Of a stretch of 64,000 nt of DNA, positions 35,188-46,632 are shown piece by piece. This DNA is from Agelaius tricolor. Lineage: Eukaryota > Chordata > Aves > Passeriformes > Icteridae. The position numbers and the translations under genes were made by a program. The stretch covers positions 1,426,001 through 1,490,000 of the forward strand of contig JALJCS010000037.1 in the NCBI GenBank assembly GCA_023055355.1, written 5' to 3'. Position 1 is the first letter of the stretch, and the number at the start of each line of letters is the position of its first letter. Below the pieces are notes generated by a model. The model was not told the DNA's origin. It searched no databases and saw only the letters and a program-made list of their open reading frames with translations.

Positions 35188-37008
35188 AATCCACAATTTC
35201 TCTGGGCAACCTGAATTGTTTATTTGAGAATGGTAAAAGGTATTTTCTTTCTCCACCTGAGAACTTGATCTGGGGTGATCTTGAGGACTTTTTTTTGTCT
35301 GCTCACTCGCTGCTGGGAATAACAACAACAGAATTCCAAACACACAGATGACCTCCACAGCAGAGGTCAGCGAGTCCTGCACATCTGGACACATCAGCCT
35401 TTTCACATCTGCACTGCCCAGCTCCCTGGTGAATGCTGTGCAGCCATTGCATCCGTGTATCCATGGACCATTGGGAGTGACAGCCACACCAAGCTGAAAA
35501 AGATGGAAAACGATCCGAAAATACCCGTGAGTGAGGTCTTATATAAATACCCAATCATCTGAAGCCTTCTAGAATGCATAATTTTGAAAAAAAAAAAAGT
35601 GGGAAGAAGTCAATATATCTGCATTAACCCAATATAAAATAAGACTTCTTGGAGATCTCCTTAGTTTTCCAGAAAAAACAAACTCTGATGCGACAAGCTC
35701 TGCAAAAGAAGTCCTGCCTGGAGAACCAGCTGTGCACAGGACATCCTGGGCTGTACATACCCTGAGGATGAACATGAAATGTGCCCCAGCAGAAGCTCTG
35801 AGTTCTACATTCTGCTAAGTCCCCAGAGCACAGGAGGCTGGATGACTCTGGATTTGTCAGATTCATTCTGCTTTGCATTCGTGCTGGCAAATGTTAGCCA
35901 AAAGCATGTTAATACTCCCAGCACCACCATGACTGATGACTCATGTTAGTCCCAGCCCACTGGAGAGCCCTTGAAGGCTGATTCTCCTGCTTTTATCAGT
36001 GGCATCGTGTCTCTTCGCTTACAGCTGCAGCTCTGGACCCAAGCGAGTGTGGTAAAAATGGAAAAAAAAAAAAAAAAATTGAAATTCCATTTACCTGCTC
36101 CTGGCCTACTCAGAGTTAAAACACAAACACTCAGAGTGAAAAGACAAGCACTGTGCTCCTCCTTTTCCCCTCTCTGTGTGGGAGAGCTGGGGGCTCACAG
36201 CACTGAGCAACACCCCATGTTTCTGCTGAGACCCTTGAGGAGCTGAAGGAGCCTCAGCATTTGATGAGCATCAGATCCCTCCCAAGAGCTGTTGACTGAA
36301 GTGGGAACTTGCTGTTTCCATTCATACCACAAGTGAAATTACGCCAGGGAAGGAAATCTGTCTCGATGGAAGCTTTTCTGTCTTTTTTTTCACTCCAAAT
36401 GCACCAGTTTTTGCAGGCACTTCAGGGGACCCTTCAGACAGAGCTGGGCGTTCTTTGCTTTGTCTGTGTCTAAGCCAATGCCCACTGCAGAGCTGAGAGA
36501 AGCCTAAAGCAAGCTAAAAGTGACTTTACACACTCAACTCAAAAGTTTTTAAGCATTCAGGGCTGTTTCCACTAAAGAAATTCCAAAGAATTGAACTCCA
36601 GAGCTTGATGTGGCCCACATTTCAGAACCATTTCCATCCCCTACCACAAGGCTCTGTTCTCATTTCCCTGTGCACCTGCAGGGGTGATGTGCCCGTGGAT
36701 TTCCATGCACCCACAGCCACAGAGCTCAGCAGTGAAACACAGGCCAGGCTTGGCCACAGCACAGCCCAGATCTGGGCCAGCACACCATGGCCAGCTTGGC
36801 TTTATCTGCCAAAACTGCAGAGTGTAACAGGCAGGGATGGGCAGCTTGAAGAGAAATGCCATGAGAGTCTGAGTCCCCTGCTAACATCAGCATCTGTTCA
36901 ACTCATCATGGGAAGCCACCAGCATGGTGGGACTCCCCTCATCTTCCCAGAGAGCATCCACCAGCCTGAGGGTGTGCTTGCTCTCCAGTCCAGGCACAGC
37001 AGAGGCTC
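35188..37008. other. No recognised gene
   Basis: Unique sequence with A-runs at 35587-35598 and 36061-36078. No gene recognised. Confidence 0.5.
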
Positions 37009-37013
37009 GTGAG

Positions 37014-37295
37014 TGTCACCCTGTTCTTCTAAGCCCTCTGATGTTTACATTCCTATAATGAAGTTTCTCATGCACTTTTATGTAAATAATTATTGTTTTT
37101 ACATTCCTCTCTGGAGGAGGAGAAATTTGATGGACTGTTGGTTTGTCCAGTGTCATCGGAGAGGTGGCACTGTCACCCTCCAATCCACTGTCACTTTTGA
37201 AAGTCTATAAATCTTGGAGTCAGGAAATAAACTTTCCTTTTCTTACCTTGGAGTTCCAGTGTCTGTGTCATTTTATTTTGTGTCCTGTTGCAACA
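37014..37295 (+). mobile_element. Probable LTR fragment, family C, copy 1
   Basis: About 280 bp from TGTCACCCTGTTCTTC to TGTTGCAACA. It has TATAAAT at about 37206, GGAAATAAAC (poly(A) signal) at about 37224 and a T-rich GTGTCTGTGTCATTTTATTT downstream, which is a U3-R-U5-like order. It shares a long block with copy 2 at 37563. A possible GTGAG at both flanks is not cleanly placed. Confidence 0.6.
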
Positions 37296-37562
37296 GGTGA
37301 GGAGGCAAACATTGGTCACACAAAATCTGGAGCTTCTTATGGACTCCTTGCCCAGCCCAATGTGGAACTGTGATCGTGATGGAAAAGCAAATCCATTTCC
37401 AACTACTCCATCCACTGTGGCCTCCACACTCCTGCCTTTCCCTGCTGTGGGCAGAGCTCTGTTGAGTGGTGTCACCTCAGCAGCCCTGAGCCCCCACTGA
37501 AACACATCCCCTGCCCCACAGGGAGCAGGCAGCAGATGGATCCCTGATCCATGATCCCTTCT

Positions 37563-37839
37563 ATCACCCTGATTTTTTAAGATTTTCTAAGCCTTCTGAT
37601 CTTTACATTTGTGTAATGAACTTTCTCTCACACTTTATGTAAATAACTTATTGTTTTGCATTCTTTTATGGAGGAGGAGAAATTTGATGGACTGTTGGTT
37701 TGTCCAGTGTCATTGGCACTTTCATCCTCCAATCCACTGTCACTTTTGAAAGTCTATAAATGTTGGAGTCAGGAAGTAAACTTCCCTTCTTCTTACCTTG
37801 GAGTTCCAGTGTCTGTGTCGTTTTATTGTCTATGTCGTA
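37563..37839 (+). mobile_element. Probable LTR fragment, family C, copy 2
   Basis: It aligns with copy 1 over most of its length (the block GAGGAGGAGAAATTTGATGG is identical) but lacks about 10 bp in the middle. TATAAAT and the poly(A) region are present (GTAAAC instead of AATAAAC). The two copies are in the same direction and about 270 bp apart. They could be a local duplication or the two ends of a heavily deleted provirus. Confidence 0.6.
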
Positions 37840-38272
37840 TGTTTAGCAGAAAGATTTTTGGATGTAGAATCTGAAGAAAGAATAGAAATGAAAGCATCTA
37901 TTTCTTCATGAAATAGAAGAAAAGAATTGCTGAGCCAGTCTCACTGGATAACCAAGGAGGCAAAGGCTGTGTTAGTTAGAAGGGGTTTTTATGGCTTAGA
38001 GCAAAGGATAAACCCACCCCAAACAAGAAGATGTTTTTACCAAGCAGAAAGAGAGCACAGGCAAACAAGGCAGCAAAGTTGCAAGTAGAAAAAAGGTCTC
38101 AGAATTTTCCACTGCAAGAAAACTGAAAAACAACTCCTAGCTTAAACTGTAATGGTCTAACTTTGAGTGATTGGAGAATAGTGACATGAATATGGTAATT
38201 ACAGTAGTTATGATAGGCTGTAGATAATAGTTAAGGTGTAGATTGGTTCTACTGTATGAAGATGCTCAGCAA

Positions 38273-38388
38273 AGAAAAGTCTAGAATGCATTGTAACCAA
38301 AAGAAAAGTATAGAATGCATTGGAACCAAAAGAAAAGTCTATAATGCATTGGAACCAAAAGAAAAGTCTATAATGCATTGGAACCAAA
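38273..38388 (+). repeat. 29-bp tandem repeat, 4 copies
   Basis: Four contiguous units of the type AGAAAAGTCTATAATGCATT plus GGAACCAAA. Copies differ at three or four sites (CTAGAATG, TATAGAATG, CTATAATG). The unit carries a TATA-like core, so the array may repeat the promoter core of LTR D. Confidence 0.92.
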
Positions 38389-38484
38389 ACCAAAGGGTCT
38401 CCAGGCCTGCCTGCAGCTGGAGCTGACAGCTGTGGGCACAGCTCTGTCACCCACAACCCTGAACTGCTGTGACACCTTGGATGG

Positions 38485-38568
38485 AATAAACTGCATTTTG
38501 TATACAATAAACTGCATTTTGGATACAATAAACTGCATTTTGGATACAATAAACTGCATTTTGAAGAG
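38485..38568 (+). repeat. 21-bp tandem repeat, 4 copies, each with AATAAA
   Basis: Units AATAAACTGCATTTTGGATA plus C start at 38485, 38506, 38527 and 38548. Every unit begins with a canonical AATAAA, giving four poly(A) signals in 70 bp. Confidence 0.93.
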
Positions 38569-38592
38569 CTGGAGCTCATTCAGGCTCTTACA

Positions 38593-39215
38593 GCAGGCCA
38601 GGGAGGGAAGGTGGATTCCACACCCCAGTGAAGCTGCAGGATGGATTTGGATGGACAGAATGCAATTACCCAAATCATCATTTACTCAAGACATAAATCT
38701 TTTGAAACAGCATCTAGTGCATATGAAGCATTATACATGTTCAAAGCACAAATGTTAATGTTAATGCCAAAAATATTTGAATTTGAACTTCATTAATAGC
38801 AAGCAGGGAAACTGTGTAGTTGAGAGGTGTTTCTCCAGCTTTAATTCATAGAAACAGCTTTTTTTTTTTACTAGGAAGATTTTGCTCAGATTTTTCCCTG
38901 TTTTCTGCAGATCCCAGCTTTCCTCCCAAGCTGAGTCAAGAAATAATAATAAAAACAAGCCTCATCCTGTAAAAAAAGACTGCTGAGTCTCAGAAAAAGC
39001 AAGGAAAATGAGAGGAAGATGTGATTCTATAAGTGAACCACTTTTTAAAACTGATATACACAAATTAGTCACATACATAGCCAGACATACATTTTTAATA
39101 GACATGTAAATGTGTGTATATGTATAAAAAGCTACTCAAAACTCACATTTTGGATATGAACCTTTGGTGCAGCTGAGCTCAGATAATGGTACTTAGCTCA
39201 TGCTGTTTTTTCCTG
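38593..39215. other. No recognised gene
   Basis: AT-rich unique sequence; nothing recognised. Confidence 0.5.
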
Positions 39216-39586
39216 TTTCCCAAGGTGTGGGATCCAAAAAGGAAAAGCTTTCATTACCCCATAAACTGAAAAGAAAAACAAAAAAGCCCCTCAAAAAAAA
39301 ATTAGAGGGGGAAAAAAAAAGAAAAAAAGAAGAGAAGATTACAATATATAAGGGTTGGTAGCTTCTGCTTCTGCCTCCTGCTGCCATCTCTACATCCAGA
39401 AAAGCATTGGAGTCATTTGAGAAGCCCCATGGTGTTTTTCCCAAGGTGTAGGACCCCAAAAGGAAAAGCTTTCATTACCCCATAAATTGAAAAAAGAAAA
39501 ACCAAAAAAAGGTTGGTAAGCTTCTCCTTCTGCCTCCTGCTGCCCATTTACCTCCAAAAAACCATTGGAGTCATTTGAGAAGCCCA
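39216..39586 (+). repeat. Local tandem duplication (about 150-210 bp unit)
   Basis: Copy 1 (39216-39428) and copy 2 (39434-39586) share TTCCCAAGGTGT, GGAAAAGCTTTCATTACCCC, CTTCTGCCTCCTGCTGCC and TTGGAGTCATTTGAGAAGCC in the same order. The length difference lies in the A/G-rich middle (39260-39345), which is longer in copy 1. Confidence 0.92.
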
Positions 39587-40588
39587 TGTGGGATCAAGCC
39601 CTGTTCCTGTGGGGAGTGGAGGAGCCTCAGCCCCCCATCAGTGGGTTGGGATGGGCACATCCCCTGAGTTTTAACATTCCCATGCACTGCTCCTCCACCA
39701 GCTCACACACCTCACAGGCAGAATTTGGCAAACAGAATTTGCCTGCCAAAAAAACCTGCTCTGCATCCAAAGGCACACGAGCAGCCTGGTTCTCTGAGCC
39801 TGGCTGGGGTGGGCTGGACAGCCATGGCTCACTGGAGCAGCTGGGGGAGGCTGGGATGGCTTTCCAGGAGAACAATAGGTATCATGTTGGAAAAAAAAGG
39901 AAAGAAACCATGTCTCTGGACAACTCTTGGAGCCAGAAATCATTTCTCTCTCTCTCTCTGATCTCCTAAAGCATCAACAATGGCCAATATTTGGAGCACT
40001 GGTGGCTCACTGGCAAACTCACCAGAGCTGCAGGGCTTCTTTCTCATTTGTGTATTTACATAAATTTCCATATGGCATGGAAAACCAATAAATAGAGGCA
40101 GGAATGTAATTTTGTAATTTTCCATGGATTTGGGGTTTTTCTCCTGCAAGTGGCCGAGCCCTCTCTGCCCAATCCAGCACAAGGGTCTGAGGTTTAAATT
40201 AAGGATGTGTTGAGGTGTCTGGGGCTGCAGGGCTGAGCCTCCTGCAGCAGCTCAGGATGACAGCACGAGCACAGGCATTTTTTAACAGCTGGATGCATCT
40301 TCTTAGAGATGCTACAGGGATAGGAACCTTGGAAACAGGCTGGGATAGAGAAACAAACTGCTGGAGGAGCAGCCAGGACCATAGTTTTGTTGAAATGCAG
40401 TCGGTGCCTGGTGCTGGATGTGCTCAGCCAGGAGCTGCAGCCTGGCCTTGGCCTGGCTGGGGGTGCACCCACCTCACCCACACAGACACCACAGGCACAC
40501 AGCACTGCCCCAGGCTGGCTCCTGGGCCATGCCCTTCCCTTAGCATGTTCTTATAACAGGGAATCTCAAAGAGAAGCCTGCACTATCC
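39587..40588. other. No recognised gene
   Basis: Unique sequence with a CT run at 39942-39959. No gene recognised. Confidence 0.5.
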
Positions 40589-40594
40589 CAAATC

Positions 40595-41220
40595 TGTCGG
40601 GATCTCTCGCTGCTCACAGTGACCCCAAGAAAAGCTGGAAAGTCTCTTTTCCCAGCCCAGTGCTTGAAGAAGGAGTCAGGGCTCTTCATTTCTCACTCTC
40701 AAGGTTGTTTATTGTTTCTTATCTATAAAATTCTTTCTCCTGCCCTGCCCAGGTCCATCCAGCAGGACAGTTCCAGGCACTCTGCCTGCCCCCAGGGCAG
40801 GGTTATGTCTTTATCCTAAAAACTACATGTACAATGTTTACAATTCCTTTCCAATACCCATCACCCATGTTAGACACTGAGCTTCTACTCTAAACCAATC
40901 CCAAAGTGCCACCATCACAGCAGAAGATGGAGGCCAAGAAGAAGAAGGAGAAAGGCTGGGCACACCCAGATCCCTCCATCTTGCCCCCTGAACCCCCATA
41001 CCAAAAACCCCAAAATCGACTTTTCCACCCCGTGATAACTTCATTATTATTCTACCTAAACTGTCGTGGCTTGCTGATCTTCATCTAAGGTTGGTGATTT
41101 GCTCCATGGGTCATAATCAAACCCACACAGGTGCTCTGGGCTCTGTGCCAGGGTCTCTGAGCCCCCTGGCAGGGGTCCTGGCCATCCTGGACAGCCAGAG
41201 GGATGTTCTGGGTTCCCACA
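40595..41220 (-). mobile_element. Solo LTR, family B, copy 6 (best preserved)
   Basis: 626 bp with an exact 6-bp target duplication CAAATC at 40589-40594 and 41221-41226. The outer bases form TG...CA on its own strand. An AATAAA lies near its 3' end (about 40711 on the opposite strand). It is the reference copy used here for family B. The 6-bp duplication is the size usual for class II (ERVK/alpharetrovirus-like) elements. Confidence 0.95.
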
Positions 41221-41226
41221 CAAATC

Positions 41227-42204
41227 CAGACTGGAAACACACATTGGTCCTACCCCAGCCTGGGATGCAGGAGAAGGAAAGGCAACATGAGGCCTTCTGG
41301 ATGTGGGGAGGGAAGAGAGATGCATTGGGTGTCCTGAAGCTATTTTTTAAATTATAATCCAGGGAAACAAACTAAATTTCCACCCTGCCAAGGCACCATC
41401 AAGAAATAAGCTGAAATACTTTTTTTTCTGGGTGAAATTAAACAGAGCAGAGTGTTTGAACCCTCCCTGCAGCAGGGTCCCAGTGGGGTTAAGGGTTTCT
41501 GAACTCTCCCTGCCCAAATTTCTCCCCTTCTGCTCAGAGCTGGAGGGGAGATTGACTCATTTGGTTAAAAATAAAAACACTGCTATCTAAACTTTAATGG
41601 CTTTGTTTCTGATTGCTGCAGGCAGTGGTTCATATGCATTCCAAACAGCACTTTGACTGCAAATGTAGCGTTTTGGAAGCTATTCCACCTGAAAAACAAT
41701 ATCTTCCATCTCTGTGCCTTGCTCTGTTGGGGGCTGGGAGCACACCCATCCTGGCTCCAGGTTCAGGGTGGTGCTGGTGAGGAAAAGGGAAAAGCTGGCT
41801 CTGCTGCAAGGATGGTGCTGGAGACATGGAGGGCTGGCATGGAGAGCAGGAGTGCTGGTGAGGAGAGCTTCACCCTCTGCTGGGAGAGAAAGGGCTTGAA
41901 ATTCTGGGGCTGGGGGTGATGCTGAACCCTGCCACGTCCTTATGACTTATGAGAGGCCACAGCAGCTCTCTCCCTCGGGCCCTGCAGGTCTGCCAGGCAC
42001 AGATTTCACTCCCCTGAGCGCCCAGAGTGAAGTTTGAGTGCTGCATGCACTGATGTGCACAACAGTGGAAGCTCCCTGTGACAGGGGCTGGTGGCAGTGA
42101 AGATGGCACAGATGGAGCTGGAGGTGGCTCTGCTGCCCAGCACTCACACACTGTGCCAGCACCAGCTGCATGCTCTGGTGGCCCTCTTGGAGCCTCTTGC
42201 ATGA
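41227..42204. other. No recognised gene
   Basis: Unique sequence; nothing recognised. Confidence 0.5.
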
Positions 42205-42330
42205 CACAGAACCACAGCATCTGGGCTGGTGTGGCTTGGAAGAGGCCTCCAAAGGCCATCCAGTCCAACCCCCTTCCACCTCTTCAACTAGAGCAGCTTG
42301 GTCAGAGCCACATCCAAGCTGGCCTGGAGT
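42205..42330 (-). mobile_element. CR1 LINE 3'-end fragment, reverse
   Basis: CACAGAACCACAGCATCTGG, then TTGGAAGAGGCCTCCAAAGG and CCATCCAGTCCAACCCCCTT, then AGAGCAGCTTGGTCAGAGCC. This is a CR1 tail read on the - strand. Confidence 0.8.
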
Positions 42331-44426
42331 CTCCACTGCTGCTTCACTGGCCAGCAGAGCTGTGACAGGCCATGTGTGACAGGCCATCCCCTGCCCAGAT
42401 GCACAAACCCCACACAGACCACAGCTTTGCCTGTGTTTATGGCAGGGAATGGCCACGGTGAGGTCTGGAATAGGGATTTGTCCAACCACTGCAGCTCTGT
42501 GCTTTCAGCAGCAGCATGGCTTGGCTGGTGGCCTCACTTCTAATGTTGGGTTGCTCCATTTGTTCAGGTCTTTTTGGGCAGCATTTGAGTGACAATTCCC
42601 TGCATTGCTCCTGCTCCCATGGAAGTCAGGGATGAGCCTCTCACCTGGCCTTACATCTGCTTTAAAGGGACAAAGGGATCCAAGTTGGGGGTCACAATGG
42701 GCTGGCCAGATAACCTGTCCCCAAAGGGGGTAAGGTATTCATCTCATGCCTGTAAGGACTTTGTGGGGTTGCCCTGGCAACCAACGCTCGGTGATGATGC
42801 AATCAAATTTGGGAAGGATGTGATCAGAAATTACAGGCGAGGGGAAACAAAGGGAAGCAAAGTTGCTGTGGCAGCTGGGATGCAGGGATCGGGCTGACAG
42901 ACATTATTCCAAGCAATTACACTAAAGATCATATTCTATTTGCCAGCTAATTACAGAATATCACTCAGTGCCTGCCGTCCAGCCTGGCCCTGCTCTCCCC
43001 ACCTCGGGAATGGCTCTCATTAACCTGCCTGTGTTTGATCTGCTCCTACATTTTCACCTGGCACCTGCCCAGCACAAACCACCACCATTTGCTCCTTCTG
43101 CTTCTTTGTGTATTCCCTGTCCCAGCTCACAGTCCCCTCTCATCCAGGGACGTGCTGCTCTCCCCTGGCACCTGCCCAACCCTGTCTTTGGCCACCTCCA
43201 GGGAAGAAATGCTGATGAGCACCATAAAGGGCAGTGCTTTGCTTTGGGCTGCATGTGCTCAGACACATTTTAACCCCAGGTGGGACAGCCCCAGAAGGTC
43301 TGTGCACCATCTGAGGACTCATAAGTCCAGGATATAAAGCCTAAATATAATTCAGAGCTGTGGTGCTTGAGCACAGCCGTCCAGATGTTCTGCCAGCTTC
43401 ACAGCCCCCCATGATTTGGTGCAGGATGCTTTGCTAAGCCACAAGCAGCTTCACTGCACAGCTGAGGGGACACTCTGCCACCCTCCAAGGGACACCCTAT
43501 TGGCTCTCACCCCCCTTGTTTGGAGCAGGTGGCAGGGCCAGGGGTGCACGGTGTCCATGAGCTCTGTCACACACTTTGGGCTTGGTTTATTTACCTACCC
43601 TGGGGCTCTGCTGTGTGTTCCTGGAAATAATTGCCCTGGAAAGGAGAAAGAATCAAGTGGAAATATAGGGAATAGGGATTTGCACTGTAAATATTGCTGG
43701 TGATTCATAATCCCTTTTTCTCAGAATTTCAGCTTTCTTAACTATTATCCCTCTCGCAGGAAGCCCCGACTGTTCTTTTGACAGTTTTATGTGACCCAGC
43801 AGGCACTTCTCTTTCATTTTCACTGAAAAAACAAGGAGCTCCATTCCCTGTGGCAGGGTACCTGGTGCTGTCATTAGCCCAGTGCCAAGGCTGAGGAGGG
43901 GCAATGGGGAGAGAGAAGAATCACAGCTGCTCTGATGTGACACCTCTTTACAGCCATCCACGCTGTCCTCGGCCATCAGACATATCTGACAGCAGCCAAG
44001 TGGCACCTCAAGGGTGCAGAAACCAAATGTTTTCAAAGGAGCACTGAGAAGGACACAAACCTGATGCCATTTCTCTCCCAGGCCCTCCAGCCTTGTCTCT
44101 GCTGCCAGAAAAGACAGGGTGCTTTGAAATATGGAAATATGCATAACCTGACATGTTTGAGGATCCCTGTGGTGACAGGATACCTTGGTGGATGGTCAAG
44201 ATGAACCTTGATGCTGTCTCCTGGTGGCACATGTGTTCAGGAGAGAGCAGGCAGTGGCTGACTGTGAGCCAGCCACTGGGTAAATATGATAAAGGTGCAT
44301 TTCCCACCTCCCCTGCCCCCTGGTGTGGTTCCCTCTGGTTTTAGCATCCCAAAAGAATCCCCCCTCCTCTTCCTCCTAAATAACTTCCCCCATTTGAGAG
44401 CTGAGGCCAGAGAGAAGAGAAGGAGG
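42331..44426. other. No recognised gene; contains an X-box and one unusual frame
   Basis: Unique sequence. The frame at 42589-42897 and the motif at 42768 are described separately. The rest, including 43.0-44.4 kb, shows nothing recognisable. Confidence 0.5.
42768..42782. promoter_or_regulatory. RFX X-box-like palindrome
   Basis: GTTGCCCTGGCAACC differs from the perfect X-box palindrome (GTTGCCATGGCAACC) only at one central spacer base. Both half-sites GTTGCC and GGCAAC are intact. Function is inferred from the motif alone. Confidence 0.5.
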
Positions 44427-45330
44427 TTCTGATTCACCTTATTTCATATATTTTTGATCTCTAAAGCTAAAGCTCCATCTCTTCTCCCCCTGTGAGGGCA
44501 CTGTGACCTTGTGCTGGCAGGGAAGATGGACAGACCTCAGTATAATCTGCTACATTCCAAAAAATCTGCCTTAATCCTGGTGATAACCCCAACAGGCTGT
44601 GAGAGGAGACAGTGAGGGTGGTCACCATCAGTTGCCACCTCAGGGTCACGCTCTGCTCCCACTCCTGCATCTTCCCTGTGTCCCCAGGGAGTGCCCAGCC
44701 CAGCTCTCCTGGGCTGATGCTCTCTACAAACACCTGCAGGAGATTGGAGCCAAGTCAGGGTCAGTCTTCTCTCCCAAGTACCAAGGCACAGAGGATGAAA
44801 TCTTCTCAGGTTTCACCAGGGAAGGTTTAGATTGGATTTTAGGAAAGATTTTTTCACTGAAAATATTGTCAAGCACTGGCACAGGCTGCAGTTCTGATTC
44901 ACCTTATTTCATGTATTTTCAATCTCTATAGCTGAAGCTCCATCTCCTCTCACCCTGGCAGGGAAAATGGACAGACCTCAGTATAACCTGTCACATCCCC
45001 AAAAACTTGCCTTAATCCTGGTGATAACCCCAACAGGCTGTGAGAGGAGACAGTGAGGGTGGTCACCATCAGTTGCCACCTCAGGGTCACGCTCTGCTCC
45101 CACTCCTGCATCTTCCCTGTGTCCCCAGGGAGTGCCCAGCCCAGCTCTCCTGGGCTGATGCTCTCTACAAACACCTGACAGGAGATTGGAGCCAAGTCAG
45201 GGTCAGTCTTCTCTCCCAAGCACCAAGCCATAGAGGATGAAATCTCCTCAGGTTTCACCAGAGAAGGTTTAGATTGGATTTTAGGAAAGGATTTTTTCAA
45301 TGAAAATATTGTCAAGCACTGGCTCAGGTT
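44427..45330 (+). repeat. Tandem segmental duplication, about 465-bp unit
   Basis: Copy 1 begins GTTCTGATTCACCTTATTTC at 44427 and copy 2 begins with the same 20 bases at 44892. They stay nearly identical through GTGGTCACCATCAGTTGCCA, CTGGGCTGATGCTCTCTACA and GGTTTCACCAG to the CR1 segment. Copy 2 has small deletions (for example, loss of the GGGCACTGTGACCTTGTG part). The low divergence suggests a fairly recent duplication. Confidence 0.93.
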
Positions 45331-45495
45331 GCCCAGGGCACTGGTGGAGTCATCATCTTTGAAGAGATTTAAAAGCTGTGTAGATGTGGCACTTGGGGAC
45401 ATGGATAATGGTGGCTTTGGCAGTGCTGGGTTAATGGCTGGACTCTATGACCTTTGAGAGCTTTTCCAATCTAAACAATTCCATTATTCTGTGTC
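45250..45495 (+). mobile_element. CR1-like LINE 3' tail
   Basis: GGTTTAGATTGGATTTTAGG, ATTGTCAAGCACTGGCTCAG, GTTGCCCAGGGCACTGGTGG, AGTCATCATCTTTGAAGAGA, GGACTCTATGACCTTTGAGA and CAATTCCATTATTCTGTG form a forward CR1 tail. Copy 1 of the duplication keeps only its first part (44818-44890), cut at the duplication joint. Confidence 0.8.
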
Positions 45496-45509
45496 TTGGG
45501 TTCCACTTC

Positions 45510-46044
45510 TGTAGCCATGATATTTTCTGAAAAATCCCTTTGCCAGGGTTTTTCTCCTGAGAAGCTGAGAAGCCTCAGAGGAAAAGAAAAGCAATAATTA
45601 TCTGCTGCTGTGGAATGCAACAGGTGCATCTGTGATTGGTCCATGTTGGTTGTTTCTAATTAATGCCCAATCACAGTCAGCTGGCTTGGACTCTCTGAGA
45701 GTCATGAGCTTTTGTTATCATTCCACTTCTTTCCTTTCAAGCCTTCTGATGAAATCCTTTCTTCTATTCTTTTAATATAGTTTAGTATATTAAATATATA
45801 ATTATATATATTAAAAATATATAATTATAATTAAATATATAATTATATATTAGTTTAATATACTAAGCTATATATATAAATATATATCATTTAGTATATT
45901 AAATATTAAATATATAATTATTAATATAGTTTAGTATAGTTTTAATATAATATATATAATAAAATAATAAATCAGCCTTCTGAAACATGGAGTCAAGATC
46001 TTCATCTCTCCCCTCATCCTGACACCACTGTGAACACCACCACA
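45510..46044 (+). mobile_element. Solo LTR, family A, copy 4, AT-expanded
   Basis: 535 bp, with flanks CACTTC (45504-45509) and CCCTTC (46045-46050), 5 of 6. A block of about 190 bp of AT-only palindromic sequence (45771-45965) has expanded at the poly(A)-signal region. The remainder aligns with the 385-bp copy 5. Confidence 0.88.
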
Positions 46045-46050
46045 CCCTTC

Positions 46051-46632
46051 CTTGCAGCACACCTAAACCACAGCACCTCCTCTTTTCTGCTCCTACAAAA
46101 CCACACTTGAACACCAACCCTTTCTCTCCAGCCCCCTCCTGGTGTCCCCATGCTGCCTCCAAGAGCAAAGTGCTGGAATGATGGGGCTGGGAGCACCCAG
46201 GGGCTCCAAAACCCAGGCAGATCAAAGGCCCGTGGGGTGAGAGGGAGGGAGAGCAGCTGAGGAGGCAGCAAACCCAAACAGGGGAGCTGCTCCTGCCAGA
46301 TGGGGCACAGGGAGCAGAGCTGCATTTGAATTGCTTGCAGGCTCAGCAGCCAGGCAGAAAGAAATCATCACAAATCCATCTAATGCAAACTAATGCTGGT
46401 CATTAGGAGGCAGGCTGGGAGAGCACTGCCTGCTTGGGAAAAAGACATTAGGAGGAAAGTTCCTGAGCCGATTTCTGAGGCAAAATAGATCATCTCTGAA
46501 CAATTTACTCTTCATTTACTCTTGTTCTCCAACCCGGGCAAGGGAAGGTTGATATTTCTAATTGTTTTTCACACAAAGAAAAGTACCCCAGGATGATCTC
46601 ATCTCTCATATATTGAACCAGGTTTTCACCCA
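46051..46632. other. No recognised feature
   Basis: Unique spacer; nothing recognised. Confidence 0.5.

Larger units (their letters stand above)
37840..38592 (+). mobile_element. Probable LTR, family D, with internal arrays
   Basis: It begins TGTTTAGCAGAAAG and ends CTCTTACA (TG...CA). It has an A-rich first half, a TATA-like array at 38273-38388, a GC-rich CAGGCCTGCCTGCAGCTGG segment, and a poly(A)-signal array at 38485-38563. The layout fits one long retroviral LTR. No target duplication is visible at these ends, so the boundaries are approximate. Confidence 0.6.
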
